NCBI GenBank assembly: GCA_002633025.1
Contig: NMRB01000001.1
Location: 1,485,241-1,549,240 of the forward strand
Source of the DNA: Notospermus geniculatus
Taxonomy: Eukaryota > Nemertea > Pilidiophora > Heteronemertea > Lineidae
Reading direction: 5' to 3'
DNA: 64,000 nt
This document shows positions 13,601 to 24,808 of this stretch, piece by piece. Both the position numbers and the translations under genes were made by a program. Positions within the stretch are counted from its first letter, which is position 1, and every line of letters begins with the position of its first letter. The notes under the pieces are model-generated. The model saw nothing but the letters and a program-made list of their open reading frames with translations, did no database searches and was not told the DNA's origin.

Positions 13601-16600
13601 TTTCCAAAGTTCCAGATTGTCCTGGAGCAGCCGGATGATCAGTGCTGCATCCTTTTGTGTGTCTTCTTTGGAGTATTGCGAGGATTCCATTGCGTTGAAT
13701 GCAGCATTAATTGCTTCTTTTGCAAATTTACATGCCTCGTCTGTCTTTCCCATGATTTCGTAGAAAAACACTGACTGATTCAATGCCAGACCAAGCCTGA
13801 TGGGATTGCAAGCATCAAGTTTAGCACTAAGATCACTTGCTGATGCATAGAAGCAAAGGCTTTTTTCAGATGCCGAGTCTTTGTTGTTGCCATCTAATAC
13901 TTCAGCCTTGTACCTCTGGTAGTCACCAAGCCTGAAAAAGACAAGGGTATGGAAAATATGACAATAAACGGTTGAGTGCGCACAAAAATATCACTTCATA
14001 TGTATTTTATCCGATCATTAGTACATATGTCCTAGATTTTAAAGCATGATTTCCACACCATAAGTAAGATAATGAGTATATCAATTAACATCGACTGCGA
14101 CAACTGCTGAGGTCATCTTTACACTGTTCTCGGTCAGTGTGGCTACAGATGGCTTCCAAATCATTGACACAGTGTAACTAAACTTACTTCTATGTTTTAT
14201 TTCACAAACACGCGAGGCGGTCTTGGAGAACCCGTCGGATGTCGAATTTGAGGAACGTGTCAATGGCCTTGGTGAACCAGCACATTTCAATAGCTGATCT
14301 ATGTACTACGCAACAGGTTAACAGTGTAGGAGATCAATGCACAGGCAATCTGACAGCCCTTGTTGATCATTCAGCGACATCCGATGGGTTTTGCTAGACC
14401 ACCACACACATAGCAGCAGCAGATATCATAGGGACCAAAATGCGATTTATCCACCCAATTAGTTTCAAATGATGTGTCATATCTTTTACTTACATCTTCA
14501 GGTAAAAGACTTTTGATTCTTCACATGTGGCAAGAGGCACCACTGCAGTATCTAAAATGTCCACAACTTCATCACAGAGGCTACATATGTCATCCTTTAT
14601 CTGCAAATCATCAGACAGTGTACACATTATGTATGAAGTACATCAACACGAGGTAGTTGTTCCACAGAGAAATATTCTCACTTCAAATAAAGCTGTGAAA
14701 GAAAGGAGGCATACTGCAACTGAGCGCAACTGAGAATTTTACATCCACTCTTTACCCAAGATTGTTGGCATTATTCAAGAATCCAAAGCTTAAGATTTTA
14801 ATGAGAAAGTCATTTTGAAAAAAAAAGTACCTCATGCCCCCCGGAAAAAGCTTAGTATTCCTGCTGGACATTTCTGGTTGTGTCTTGCTGAATACTGTTT
14901 GATACACTTAACAAACACATCATACAGTGTACAGGAAAGGTAGCAAAGAGGCTACATGTACAAGGTTTTTATTAAGCTCAGTGAGATTTCCAAAATCACA
15001 AACGTGCAGTAACAGAAAATCAAGTAATAAATGAACCAAGCGAACGAAAAGCAGCAACCACGGCCATATCACATAAATTATTTAATTTGACAAGTTTTGG
15101 ATCCTTGAATTTGCGGCACACTCAATTCAGACACAACACGGACACATCCGACACAAGAAATCATGCTCCATGCTTCAAAAAGCAACCTGAAAATAACTCT
15201 CAGCAATGAAGTTGAAAAGCATTCCCAAAAGAAATATACAACATGAAAAGCTGTTGTGAAACAGGATGCATTTTCAGACATGTGAACAGCTCAAAGAAAA
15301 GGGTTGAATATTTTCACATGGTTTGTGCAACACCCTGACAGTCTCATTCAACGAAATGATTTCACGTTATGAATCTAGCTAGGCAGTGAAGTTTAGTTTT
15401 ATTATCACATCAGCAATGTAATCTAATTCTAAGCAAGCAACTAATCACATGTACATGTACATTTGTAAACTACTGCACTGTGAGAGTGACGAGCCTTCAC
15501 TTCAGTGAATAGGGTGTTTGCTCCACGGACAACCATCAGGCATCAGTTCTAACTGTCCACAACCTCAATCCCTTGCCTTCAGATGTAAGCAATGGTTTCA
15601 ATTATAGTCCGGTTTTGTGTCATTCCTAAGCCAGACACAAGTACAAGTACACAGACATGCACTGCAGGCAATTAATGGATCCATCTTTGCAAGAAGGACT
15701 GTTGTCAGGGATGACTCATGTCATTGACTGGGCAACTTGTGAGAATGCCAACAAAAAATTTCTGCACTTGCTGATATACTCTTTCTCTACAAGGATATTA
15801 CTTACAGCTTTGTACGCCACAATAGGAGCATGATGAGGCAAGTGAGAAAGCCCGATTGTCATACAAAATCAAACCAAGATTGAGGAAGCCTCAAGTTCAA
15901 AGGGCTGTCTATTTCGTCAGAGTAATAATAAGTATTCAAGACTACATGTACATCAAGCATAATGCACTGCTACATTACAACAATTTGGTGCTTTTTTAGC
16001 CAGACTTTACTGACTAAAGGCAGGCGCTGCTCCACTTGACAGTTTTCTCGTAGAAGTTGGCTCACAATGGGCAATTCACCATTGTTTGTGTCCTGTCGGC
16101 TTACGCTGACACTAATGACACAAACAACTGCTCGCAGTTGAGTTACCCATTGAGAGCCAACTGAACTGCAAGAAAACTGTCAAGTGGAGCAGCGCCTTAA
16201 CTCTGCACCTACTCATTACAACAGTCATCAACATTCTAACGACTGGACTAACCAACAACAAACTTGGGTAAAGAGGATACTACATGTAGTATTAAAGTTG
16301 TTCATGTATAATATGTAGACACTGAGAGAGATTTGAAATACCATATTTACAAAGAGTATGATTATGAACTGACTCTTGTTTTAACAAGACACAGTCTTCT
16401 TCTGTACAACACAATGCCGACAGCAAATTTGTATGAGTTATTCACATTTAGGCCTACATGTACATGTACTACTTAGTCATAGTTTTCAACACTCGTCGTG
16501 TTTGCTGGTTCAGACTAGCAAGAACATGCAGTGGTCTCAGCTCTGTTCCAAGTCTTTCCAATTAGTAAATGGTTGATAGTTCTCGCCACTGCAATAACCG

Positions 16601-19600
16601 TGAATAAAAATAAATGTTTTCTTGTACGAACTTCCTTGTAAAACTTTTCTGGGCATTGGGCTGTAGCAATCATGTGGAAATTGCAGGTTTAAGCACAGTA
16701 CAGCATGCCCCACCAACCACATAGAACAGTGCGAAATGGGAGGATTACTTAGAACAAAAAAACAAGCGAGCATTTGATTGAATGTTCTCAATCAAATTTT
16801 TCAGATGCAGGCACCCATCAAATCTCACAGTCCAGAAATGCTCCGTGCCACACCAGCAGTCCACATCCATGGGGGATGGAGGCAGGTAAGTTATATATCA
16901 AAATAGAAAGAATAAACTGAGCACTGTTGCTTTGATTACAACTAAAACCACAAGTTAAGCTTAACATTAACAAGCATAAGCCAAAATAGAAACATGCAGT
17001 TAAAACTTTACAAGTTGTTTATAAATGCTTACCTCAAAGCCATCAGCAGAGTTCAGAAAATATCCTTTTCCATTTCTGTTGACAGTGTTGTGCTTCTTCC
17101 GTAAATTAGCTTAGAAACGACCAGACTCCATGCGTTGGAATTGGATAGTGTACTAAAATTTTACAAATGAGGACAATCCAGGGCCTGAGGGCACACAACG
17201 CCACTTCCTCTGTCCGGTATCATCATCAAATTAATAAACGAATAGACAAACTACGACAAAAGACGTCATTGTCAATGTTAATAGGTAAACTGCATTATGA
17301 ATGAGGGAACAATGTACACAGTTCAGTCAGCTGTGCATACCATGTGAACATATTCAACCTACACACAGTCAGCAGTCTACACACACCAGTATTCATCATG
17401 TATACACCATTCATACACCATGTACACTATTCATCATGTATACACCACACATATTACAATCATCACAGATTATTTCTACTATCACCCAAGAAGCAATAAA
17501 ATGTCACACTGCATAGAATAAAATTATTTATCCTTGAACATAGGCCCAGGTCAGATTCCAAACAGCCTCAAAGAGTGACGAATTACTAGCAAAAAGACAA
17601 GCTTTTGGGTGATCTACATCATTCACAGTTCACACTCATACAATCTCACACACTCAGTCATAGTGATCGGCCAGTCACACTCACAGTACATCAGCACAAC
17701 CATAAACCTATATCAGTATAGCACATACATCATACATTCAGCATACCCAAGCACTGGGCAAATTGAGATTGCCTGGTTAATATCCAGTGCACAGAACAAA
17801 GGATTAGTTCGACTCTATGTACATTGTAATCGAAGTCCACAGATGACAATACAAGAGGACAAGTAATTGTGGAAAGCACAACACCAACTTCTGGTGAGTG
17901 AAAATGATTGGTAGGTTACAGGTTTCAATTTGCAAGTTCAACACATTGGTTAAATTACAATGTTTGATGAATGACAAGGCTGACATCAATGAAGTTATCT
18001 AATCCAACAGGCAACACACTTGTCTCCACAATTCATTACCACAATAATCCCAGCCAAACACCAAACACACATACTGGTTTCAATTCAACATGGAAAACTC
18101 ACTGAATACCATATGTGAACTGATAATATTCTTCCTCTGTCAGATATTTCACAACACTGGTATTGGTATGTTTCATGGACTATTTTTCAAAGAAAGGTTG
18201 GTAACTACATGTAAATAAATGTTCAGTTCACCTGGAGAATGAGTTACTGATTCACTAGTCTGTCCCAGTATTTATTCTCTTGGTACCAGGCAGGCAACTG
18301 AATGGCAAGATACTGTCTGACTGATACTGATAAAGCAGAGGTAAAATAAAAACCCAATCACGAGTTGTAACATAGGGAATTCCAACCAGGCAGAAAATGA
18401 ATGATACAATGTAATTTCTGTCAATCTATGCCAAACCCATATTTACTCACCGTTTCTTTGTAATCTTGGATCAATGTCTTTTTGTTGTCATCCTGCTTCT
18501 CGCCTTCCTTTTGTTCTATGCTGCTAATTATTCGCCATGATGCACGCCGTGCACCGATTACATTTTTGTAGGCTACCGATAGGAGATTTCTTTCTTCTAC
18601 AGTGAGCTCTACATTTAGCTCAGCCACCTTCTTCATAGCTAATACCATTTCTAGAAAAGGCAACAAATAAGTATCTTATTTTGCTGCAATACAAATCGAA
18701 CTTTGAAGTGGTCACAATATAGGCTACTCGATATCACATATCAGGTCAAATAAATGCACACTGCAAGCACAGTCCCCCACTACACTCTTACCATGTGGCC
18801 TGCAGGCGCCTTAAGCATCCATGCATATGTCGCAGAGCAGAGGGGGAAGGCGAGACTGTACTGAGAGAGCCTCTTGTCTTGTCTGAGAGGGCCTCTTGAC
18901 CCTGTAATCACTACCACCACCAGTAGTAGGCCCAGGCCTATTCAATTTAAATGAACGACAACATCAATATCATCCAGCTGGGGTGATTTCAAAGTTGGTG
19001 TTAACACAGTGTTTACAATGGTTTAATACATTGAAAACACCGTATTAACACCAACTTTGAAATCACCATCATCATCGACTTCGACTTGAATAGCCTGATT
19101 GCAATTGACTGTGTAAGCCGCTGCTTGTTTGTGCACGTTTGTTGGGTGGTGGTGTCAATATCAATATAAAACAATAATAGGCCCTATAAAACAATAATAA
19201 TAGCTGGTCATCACTAAACTAACTACCGTAGCCCTAGGCCCTCAGCCGTTAGACCTGATGCCGTGGTACTGGTAGCCTACTGTCGTACTGACACGACTCA
19301 CTGAACTGGGATGTACAGGCCTGCCCTGCCTAGCCCTACTGCATGCTCGGCTGGTGCAGCGGTGAGTGCATGCGGTGCAGTGGTGAGTCAATTGACATGA
19401 TCGAGTACGCTAGGCCTAACACTAGGCCTAGGCCTACTGTACTGTAGGCCTAAGTTTAACACAACGGGGATCGACTGCTGCTGAAAACTCAGTGTCAGTG
19501 ATCATGGTGATCGACTGCTGAGTGAACATCATGGTGATGGTAAAGAAGCCCACCCGTTTAGTCGGCGAAGAGTAGAGAAAATTACCCCAACAAACAAGTC

Positions 19601-19909
19601 CCCAATAGGCGTTGCAGTAAATGTAGATACGCGACCACAGAATTATACGTAAACTGATGAAAAATGTATGCAAACAACACACCAGCAGTGACTGACAGCC
19701 AACAATCAACAACCTGTGGATTGAAACTTCAGCAGCCATACATTCCCTGTACATTGACAATACATATACACAGAGGCCCTACGTTTTATTTTGTGGGACG
19801 AGACCGCCGATAAGAATGGTTCAATGACCCCTAACTCACCATCATAACGTTCGGCCTGTTCAGCTAATTTGGCCTGATAAACATGTTCATCTCTATCCGT
19901 CACCGACAT
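466..19909 (-). CDS. YWHAE: 14-3-3 epsilon gene with three C-terminal cassettes (whole locus)
   Basis: 14-3-3 proteins are dimeric cytosolic adaptors that bind phosphoserine/threonine motifs. Exon 2 encodes [19 protein letters not shown] and the downstream cassette B carries [24 protein letters not shown] and a C-terminal LQDVDD, which matches the epsilon class rather than zeta. Coding exons 1 (19840-19909) and 2 (18451-18650) are present once. Exons 3, 4 and a terminal exon follow as three tandem cassettes in transcription order C, B, A. Using B gives 780 nt (259 residues plus stop); using C gives 774 nt (257 residues plus stop); A is incomplete at the window edge. No second copy of exons 1-2 was seen between cassettes, so one gene with alternative 3' halves is the simplest reading. 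Exon assignment is firm; which cassettes are used is inference. Confidence 0.9.
852..1292. mobile_element. pogo/Tigger-like MITE
   Basis: Terminal inverted repeats CAGTCGAACCTCGTTTCAAC at the left and its near reverse complement at the right (GTTGTAACGAGGTTCGACTG), each abutted by TA, the target of Tc1/mariner-pogo elements. The interior repeats ttacaacg/taacgt motifs and has no transposase reading frame. It lies in the intron between exons 4A and 3A of YWHAE. Confidence 0.8.
1618..7409. other. Region between cassettes A and B, non-coding
   Basis: 5.8 kb with no exon I can support. It would contain the end of a cassette B transcript and the intron leading to cassette A. It holds the 26-bp palindrome at 2119-2144 and short acatgt runs (for example 3303-3324). 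No second 14-3-3 N-terminal exon is present. Confidence 0.6.
2119..2144. repeat. Perfect 26-bp palindrome
   Basis: The half-site CTTGGAGGAATTA is followed directly by its reverse complement. The same half-site (TGGAGGAATTATA) forms another palindrome at 58412-58438. Confidence 0.9.
7410..8615 (-). CDS. YWHAE: YWHAE cassette B (exons 3B, 4B, 5B; canonical epsilon)
   Basis: Exon 3B (8509-8615, [20 protein letters not shown]...), exon 4B (7902-8245, [18 protein letters not shown]... to [10 protein letters not shown]) and terminal exon 5B (7410-7468, [19 protein letters not shown] then TAA). This is the cassette closest to vertebrate 14-3-3 epsilon, including [20 protein letters not shown] and [20 protein letters not shown]. 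Pocket residues K (YQKM), R-Y (HRY), N (LALNFS), E (FYYE), N and W (DNLTLW) are all present. Junction phases equal those of C and A: 0 into exon 3, 2 into exon 4, 1 into exon 5. To reach B a transcript must skip cassette C and its terminal exon. Confidence 0.92.
8616..13349. other. Region between cassettes B and C, mostly non-coding
   Basis: Intron of B and A transcripts and probable 3' UTR of cassette C. It contains an inverted-repeat element (9627-9871), an (AC)n run near 13225-13246, a single N at 11678 after a C run, and an unassigned open frame on the minus strand at about 12930-13157. Confidence 0.6.
9627..9871. mobile_element. Inverted-repeat MITE
   Basis: The arms share gcaagc and aaatggc blocks and the segment GAAGCAAATTTCGCCAAG / CTTGGCGAAATTTGCTTC, followed by ggcgaaaac / gttttcgcc. 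Arms are about 70-80 bases, imperfect, around an interior of about 90 bases. No coding capacity. Ends are approximate. Confidence 0.7.
13350..14600 (-). CDS. YWHAE: YWHAE cassette C (exons 3C, 4C, 5C; divergent)
   Basis: Exon 3C (14494-14600, [16 protein letters not shown]..., ending ESKVFYLKM across the junction), exon 4C (13576-13931, [11 protein letters not shown]...) and terminal exon 5C (13350-13390, ending LQDVDDDDN and TGA). Acceptors and donors are clean (GTAAGT after 3C, GTAAGC after 4C). Pocket residues are kept: K in YLKM, R-Y in QRY, N in LALNQSV, E in FFYE, and N/W in LLQDNLELW. It is the least conserved cassette: the usual [16 protein letters not shown] region reads [10 protein letters not shown] then [10 protein letters not shown], exon 4 is 12 nt longer than 4B, and the tail is four Asp. 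Possible AATAAA signals on the minus strand lie downstream, for example at 12555-12560. The terminal exon makes it self-sufficient. Confidence 0.88.
14601..18450. other. YWHAE intron 2 (to cassette C), non-coding
   Basis: No exon recognised. It contains a Harbinger-type MITE at 16018-16197 and a loose tandem of catgtatacacc-like units around 17395-17450. Confidence 0.6.
16018..16197. mobile_element. MITE with TAA target duplication
   Basis: Arms contain CGCTGCTCCACTTGACAG and its reverse complement, continuing with an imperfect match for about 60 bases. TAA flanks both ends (16015-16017 and 16198-16200), as expected for PIF/Harbinger-type insertion. 180 bp, non-coding. Confidence 0.75.
18451..19909 (-). 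CDS. YWHAE: YWHAE shared N-terminal exons 1 and 2
   Basis: Exon 1 (19840-19909) starts at the ATG at 19909 with [20 protein letters not shown] and ends in phase 1 at a GTGAGT donor. Exon 2 (18451-18650) begins after a TAG acceptor, restores the YDEMV motif, and ends in phase 0 before GTGAGT. It supplies helices 2-4 and the basic half of the phosphopeptide pocket: K52, R59 and R63 correspond to K49, R56 and R60 of 14-3-3 zeta. All isoforms would share this dimerisation half. Intron 1 (18651-19839) contains a short inverted-repeat element at 18982-19067. Confidence 0.93.
18982..19067. mobile_element. Small inverted-repeat element in YWHAE intron 1
   Basis: GGTGATTTCAAAGTTGGTGT and its reverse complement border an 86-bp segment. 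The arms continue imperfectly (taacac.gtgttt) to about 33 bases each. Confidence 0.7.
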
Positions 19910-20827
19910 GGTGGATGGCGAAAATATCAGGAGATTTTGAATGGATTTTCAACTGGTATCCCACCGACAAATGTAAGCAATATGGCCGCACCCGCCACTA
20001 AAAGTAGTGCCACATAATATGGAGCATTATCATTTTTACAATGCGGCGTTGTGAGTCGTAGTACTAGGAGCGCCAACCTGTGATTACAGGGAATTTTCTT
20101 TCACATTCGATCAAATAATTTTGTAATTTTGGACCAGTCCTTTTTGCGATTGTTAATTTTCTTAGTCAGGCTTGGTCAATCCTCTTCAAACATCATTTAT
20201 GCTGGAATCAGCAGCAGCAGCGCCAGCCACCACCACCAAAGAGTGTGGAACTCGCACATGCACTTCCACGCAATGGGTGTGAACCGGCTCTGCATCAAGC
20301 CAGTCTGCTTCTTCTTGGCCCTGCGTTGAAATTCTGAGCTTTCACCAGAAGGCCTGTATTTTTTGTAATAAGGCATGTTTATTTCATCAGAATACACGTA
20401 TCAGCTTAAATTCACAAAAGCGCATAGGAATCTGTTTTACAAGGTCGGTGATTGACGGGCGCACTAACACAATATTATTATAGCTTTATTAATTTCAATT
20501 AGTTCCGATGACGCATGATGTAACCATGGTAACAGACCTGATTCATGAAGGGGTACGTAGTGGAACGAACGATTATGACCCCCAGTCAACTTTACTTTGA
20601 ATTTGAATTTGAATTGGACCTGTATTTTTCAAGTGGACGTCATAAATATATATCATTGATTTCTTCAGCTTGAAGAAATATAGGCTACTGACAAATAAAT
20701 TGACAGGGGACAATTTTAAATGACTGCTATCATTGAGGGAGGACTGTATCTACCTATTGCACACTCTTTAAAAAAAAATCCGCCATCCCGGTTTCTTCAG
20801 GATGATTTTCTGGGGTACCGGTGTATC

Positions 20828-20990
20828 AGGACATTTACCCCCGGACACTATTTACCCCGGACACTTACCCCCCGGACATTTACCCCAGACACTTACCCCC
20901 AGACATTTACCCCCTAGGACACTTACCCCCAGGACTTTTACCCCAGGACACTCACCCCCTAGGACAGAGGACACTTACCCCAAGGACTTA
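20828..20990 (+). repeat. Minisatellite, about 15-bp unit
   Basis: About ten degenerate copies of ggacacttacccc(c) / ggacatttacccc in a row. Confidence 0.85.
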
Positions 20991-21112
20991 TCTTGGGTAG
21001 TGGTGTGCTTACATATGTAGGCCTNGCTTACATGTATGCCGGGCATGTATGTATAGTCACACCATCGAAAATGCAGCCACAGTGTTGAAATTGCATAAAA
21101 TGGGAAAAGGAT

Positions 21113-21531
21113 GCTGCGTAGCTGACACGCGGTAAGCGGAATGCGGATCGCGGAAACGGAATTGCGCTATACGGAACGCGGAGTAAAGCAAGGTTCACTG
21201 GCACACGGATCCGATCCGTTTCCAGTCCGTTTGCCCCTAGTTTTCCGGATACGACAACGCTGAAGTCCATTTGATATATTTTTTACGGACATGAACCGGA
21301 CCAATTCCGTGTGCCAATGAACCTTGCTTAAATATTCCATTTATCTGCAAGTGGTATCACTTCTGTTTTTCTAAACATTGAGGTTTGGTCAGTTCCTGTC
21401 CAATCACGGTGCTCCATAGGGCGCGGATTTTTATTCCGCGCGGAAGCCGGCGAACAATGTCTATTCCGTGTTCCATTTCCGCGATCCGCATTTCGCTTAT
21501 CGCGTGTCAGCTAAACGCAGCTAAGCTGCGT
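21113..21531. mobile_element. GC-rich MITE carrying a nested second MITE
   Basis: Outer arms: gctgcgtagctgacacgcgg at the left, and cgcgtgtcagctaaacgcagc-type sequence at the right, extending through ggaatgcggatcgcgg. Inside it, 21186-21329 is a separate element with arms aagcaaggttcactggcaca and its near reverse complement. The nested one must be younger. Confidence 0.7.
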
Positions 21532-22247
21532 TTACCAGACATCCGGAATGCGGTATAGGGATGCGGAATCCCCGGTGGAACGATATTTTGTATACGAAAA
21601 TGCATTGCATTTTCCGCTTCCGCGGTCCGCAATCCGCATTCCGCGTGTCCCTGCCTATGTTTGTGTAGTATCAAAAGAACTGAGGGAAGGGGTGGATAAT
21701 TGTCAATGTGTGAAAAGCCTTGTTTTATAATAATCTCAAGAAGTTTTACAGTTTTTTCTGCGAGGTAGCCTAACCGCACTGTTCTAGGGATCGTAAACAA
21801 TACGAAAGGCAACAAGACGAACACAGAAAGCATCAATGTCCATCCACAGGGACGTGAGGCATGCATTGCAGGGAGTGGTGCGTGTGTTACAGAGGTCCAA
21901 GGAGCACACACCCCGGTAGTAACACTCGACACCCCACGCGCCCGAGCAGTGCCCCGGTCTGTATGATATAACGCATACCTCGGAGATTTTTCTCCGAGGT
22001 ATACGTTAAAAGCTGCGTTTAGCTGACACGCGGTAAAGCGGAATGCGGAAACGGAACACGGAATAGACATTTGTTCGCTCAAAGCGCGGTAAGCGGTTTG
22101 CGGAACGCGGAAAGTCCGATCTAGCGATTTTTCCACGATCCTCGCACTATGGAGCATCGTGATTGGACAGGGACGGATCAAACCTGCGCAATGCTTAAAA
22201 AAACAGAAGTGATACCGCGTGCAAATAAATGGGACACGCGGGGCGTT

Positions 22248-22378
22248 GGCTGGGTTTACATTGAGGCACACGCGACACGAACACGGAGACGAACAAAGGT
22301 TTCATGGTGATGAATCCTTTGTGAAGCCATTGTTCGCCTGCGTGTCCGTGTCGCGTGTACCTCGATGTAAACCCAGCC
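22248..22378. mobile_element. 131-bp MITE
   Basis: Arms GGCTGGGTTTACATTGAGG and CCTCGATGTAAACCCAGCC, continuing through cacgcgacacg / cgtgtcgcgtg. No coding capacity. Confidence 0.75.
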
Positions 22379-22450
22379 TTACCGCGTTCCGTCTCCACGA
22401 TCCGAAGCGGTGTTTCCACCTACGGGCGATTGGGCAACGCGCGCGATTTA

Positions 22451-22845
22451 AGGCCGCCGTCCACATGTGCGTTTTAAGCTAAGAATCCATTCACGCGATT
22501 TTCGTGCCGCGCGATGTCGCATCCTTTGTCCACGACCAACGCGGCGGAAACAAACAATGCTTTCGAGCGTCTGCGCCAAGAAAATCGCGTGAATGGATTC
22601 TTAGCCTTACGCTGGGTGATGCGTTAAGTCTTTTGTTATTTTCCGCCGCTCTGCTTCCAAATAATGGGCGAAGCGATCACGCAGCGTAAGGCTAAGAATC
22701 CATTCACGCGATTTTCGTGCCGCGCGATGTCGCATCCTTTGTTCACGACCAACGCGGCGGAAACAAAGAATACTTTCGAGCGTCTGCCGCTCGAAAATCG
22801 CGTAAATGGACAGCCAGCCTAAAACGCACATGTGGACGGCGGCCT
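22451..22845. mobile_element. Composite MITE with TTA target duplication
   Basis: Outer arms AGGCCGCCGTCCACATGTGC and its reverse complement, each flanked by TTA. Inside there are two copies of another repeat starting ctaagaatccattcacgcga, with cgcggcggaaacaaa in each, separated by a segment with acgcagcg ends. Confidence 0.75.
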
Positions 22846-22961
22846 TTACCTTTGTTTGCATGCAGTGCGGCGGGACATAACAAAGCCGTTTGCCGCGCGC
22901 GTCAACGAATCGCGTTCAGTGGAAACGGGCCTTCACCGCGTGTCAGCTAAATGCAGCTTAA

Positions 22962-23093
22962 AGGCCCGTTTCCACAGAAGCGGTAGCGTTAGCGTTTTGA
23001 CGCTTCGCCCATTGTTTGGAAGCAGAGCGGCGGAAAATAACAAAAGATTTGACGCATCACGCAGCGTGAAACGCGTCTGTGGAAACGAGGCTT
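22962..23093. mobile_element. MITE with TAA target duplication
   Basis: Arms AGGCCCGTTTCCACAG and CTGTGGAAACGAGGCTT are flanked by TAA on both sides. The interior cggcggaaaataacaaaaga block recurs at 23106 and 24743. Confidence 0.65.
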
Positions 23094-23201
23094 TAAGGAG
23101 CAGAACGGCGGAAAATAACAAAAGATTTGACGCATCACGCAGCGCAAAACGCACAAGTGGCCCGAGACCGGTCTATTCACACCAAAACCGCGCCGCGGGC
23201 C

Positions 23202-23425
23202 GCGACGCGGTTTTGGTGTGAACAGACCTAGGCCTGTTTCCACTAGACCGGCTTCCGTCGCNCGCGCTCGCTTGCCGCGCGTCTTTGGTGTGACCCTTTT
23301 ATTGAAAATCCATTCAACTTATTTTCCTGGCGGTGCACGCGCGTCGTTTTCCGCCGTCGCGGCCCGCGACGCGGTTTTGGTGTGAACAGACCTAGGCCTG
23401 TTTCCACTAGACCGGCTTCCGTCGC
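23202..23425. repeat. 60-bp direct repeat around a single N
   Basis: The segment at 23202-23261 is repeated exactly at 23366-23425, with the ambiguous base at 23262 right after the first copy. This is the pattern of two overlapping contigs butted together. The first copy is also half of a GC-rich hairpin (cacaccaaaaccgcg / cgcggttttggtgtg). Confidence 0.75.
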
Positions 23426-23840
23426 GGTGGCCGCAACGGTTTCCCGCACCGGAATCCGCATCAAATGTTTTAATAGATTTCCCAATATGTCTTTCCACTT
23501 GAGCGGTCCGGCAAAAATGATGTAATATCCGCCGCTGCGGGACGGGGACGAAAACGGGGAAAATCAGATTGCAAAAAAGGCATTCAGTGCGGCAACCCAC
23601 ACCGGTTGGTTCTGATGAAGCTGTACAATTTCAATAAAGGATCCTGTTTCTTTATCTAATATCGCTTCAATGCCATATGAAGTTGTGCTCTGCATGTTTT
23701 TCTCCATTTGAAACTGTTTGACCAGAAACATGCCGGACGTAAGCCCCTTCCCGTGACTTCGGCCGCTACGGGATCCGTTGCGATAAACCGCACGGGAATC
23801 GCAATGCGGAAAATCGGTCTATAGTGGAAACAGGCCTTCA

Positions 23841-24808
23841 AGGCCTGGGTCCACATGTGCGTTTTACGCTGCGTTTCATCCTCCCACAGCAGGGGTTTTT
23901 ACCTCGCTCCTCTTCATCCGCTCACACAAACCCCCGCCGAAATTCGCCGGAATCCGTGGAGTATCAAAGCCATTCCAGCAAATGTTCATCCCCACCATCT
24001 CATCCCAAGTTGGCCGGTGATTGATACACATGAATTACGCAGATTTGAACAAAGCTGACCCAGGTCAACATGAAATTACTCCCTCGGCTTATCTGTTTGG
24101 CGACGTGTGGCCTGAGAATGATATACATTCTGTGCGATGAATGTAGGGTAGGCTGAACTCAACTTAGATTGAATCCAGCGGTGTAAATAGGTTAAAGCGA
24201 ATCGATAGCGGATTTTGTTTACATTTGGCTGGTGTTTGTAAACACAAAATTCATCCAATCAAAATGCACGAAAATTTCTTTGTTGACATTCTGGAGAAGT
24301 TTGTTTACATTTTTTCCTGAAAATTCGTCCCCTTTCAAATTCTATTTCATAATCAAATTTTTTCGCTTTCGATTCGCTTTAATTGTCGGCCTGGGTCAGC
24401 GTAAACAATGTCAGCTGCTTGGCTGTGAATATTACAAGGGCCGTTATACATGTATACGTGTAACTGATCTCTAGTTAGGGTGAGGTGGGGAAGCTGAGGT
24501 ACTTCAGCACTGTGTTGTGTGTGACACTACGAGACAATCTACGTGTGACGCCTGTCATCTTAAGGTGACTCAGAATGGCGTTCGCTGATTGGGCGCATTT
24601 TCTCGTGCGCCAAGTACCCCAGCAAATCAGGCGGATTTCCTCAGGGGTTTGTCTGCGGCGACGAAGGGAGCGAGCAGTAAGAACGCCTGATATTCTCAGG
24701 ATGCTGCGTTTTGACGCTTCGCCCATTGTTCGGAAAGCAGAGCGGCGGAAAATAACAAAAGATTTAACGCATCACGCAGCGTAAAACGCACATGTGGACA
24801 CAAGCCCT
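23841..24808. mobile_element. Large inverted-repeat element
   Basis: GTCCACATGTGCGTTTTACG near the left end pairs with cgtaaaacgcacatgtggac near the right end. The interior of about 0.9 kb has AT-rich sequence and, near the right arm, the same agcggcggaaaataacaaaa block found in the neighbouring elements. No protein recognised. Confidence 0.6.

Noticed and set aside
21507-22271. 254-residue open frame on the minus strand
   Set aside because: It runs across several GC-rich inverted-repeat elements, has no recognisable domain and odd composition; the symmetry of the repeats keeps frames open.
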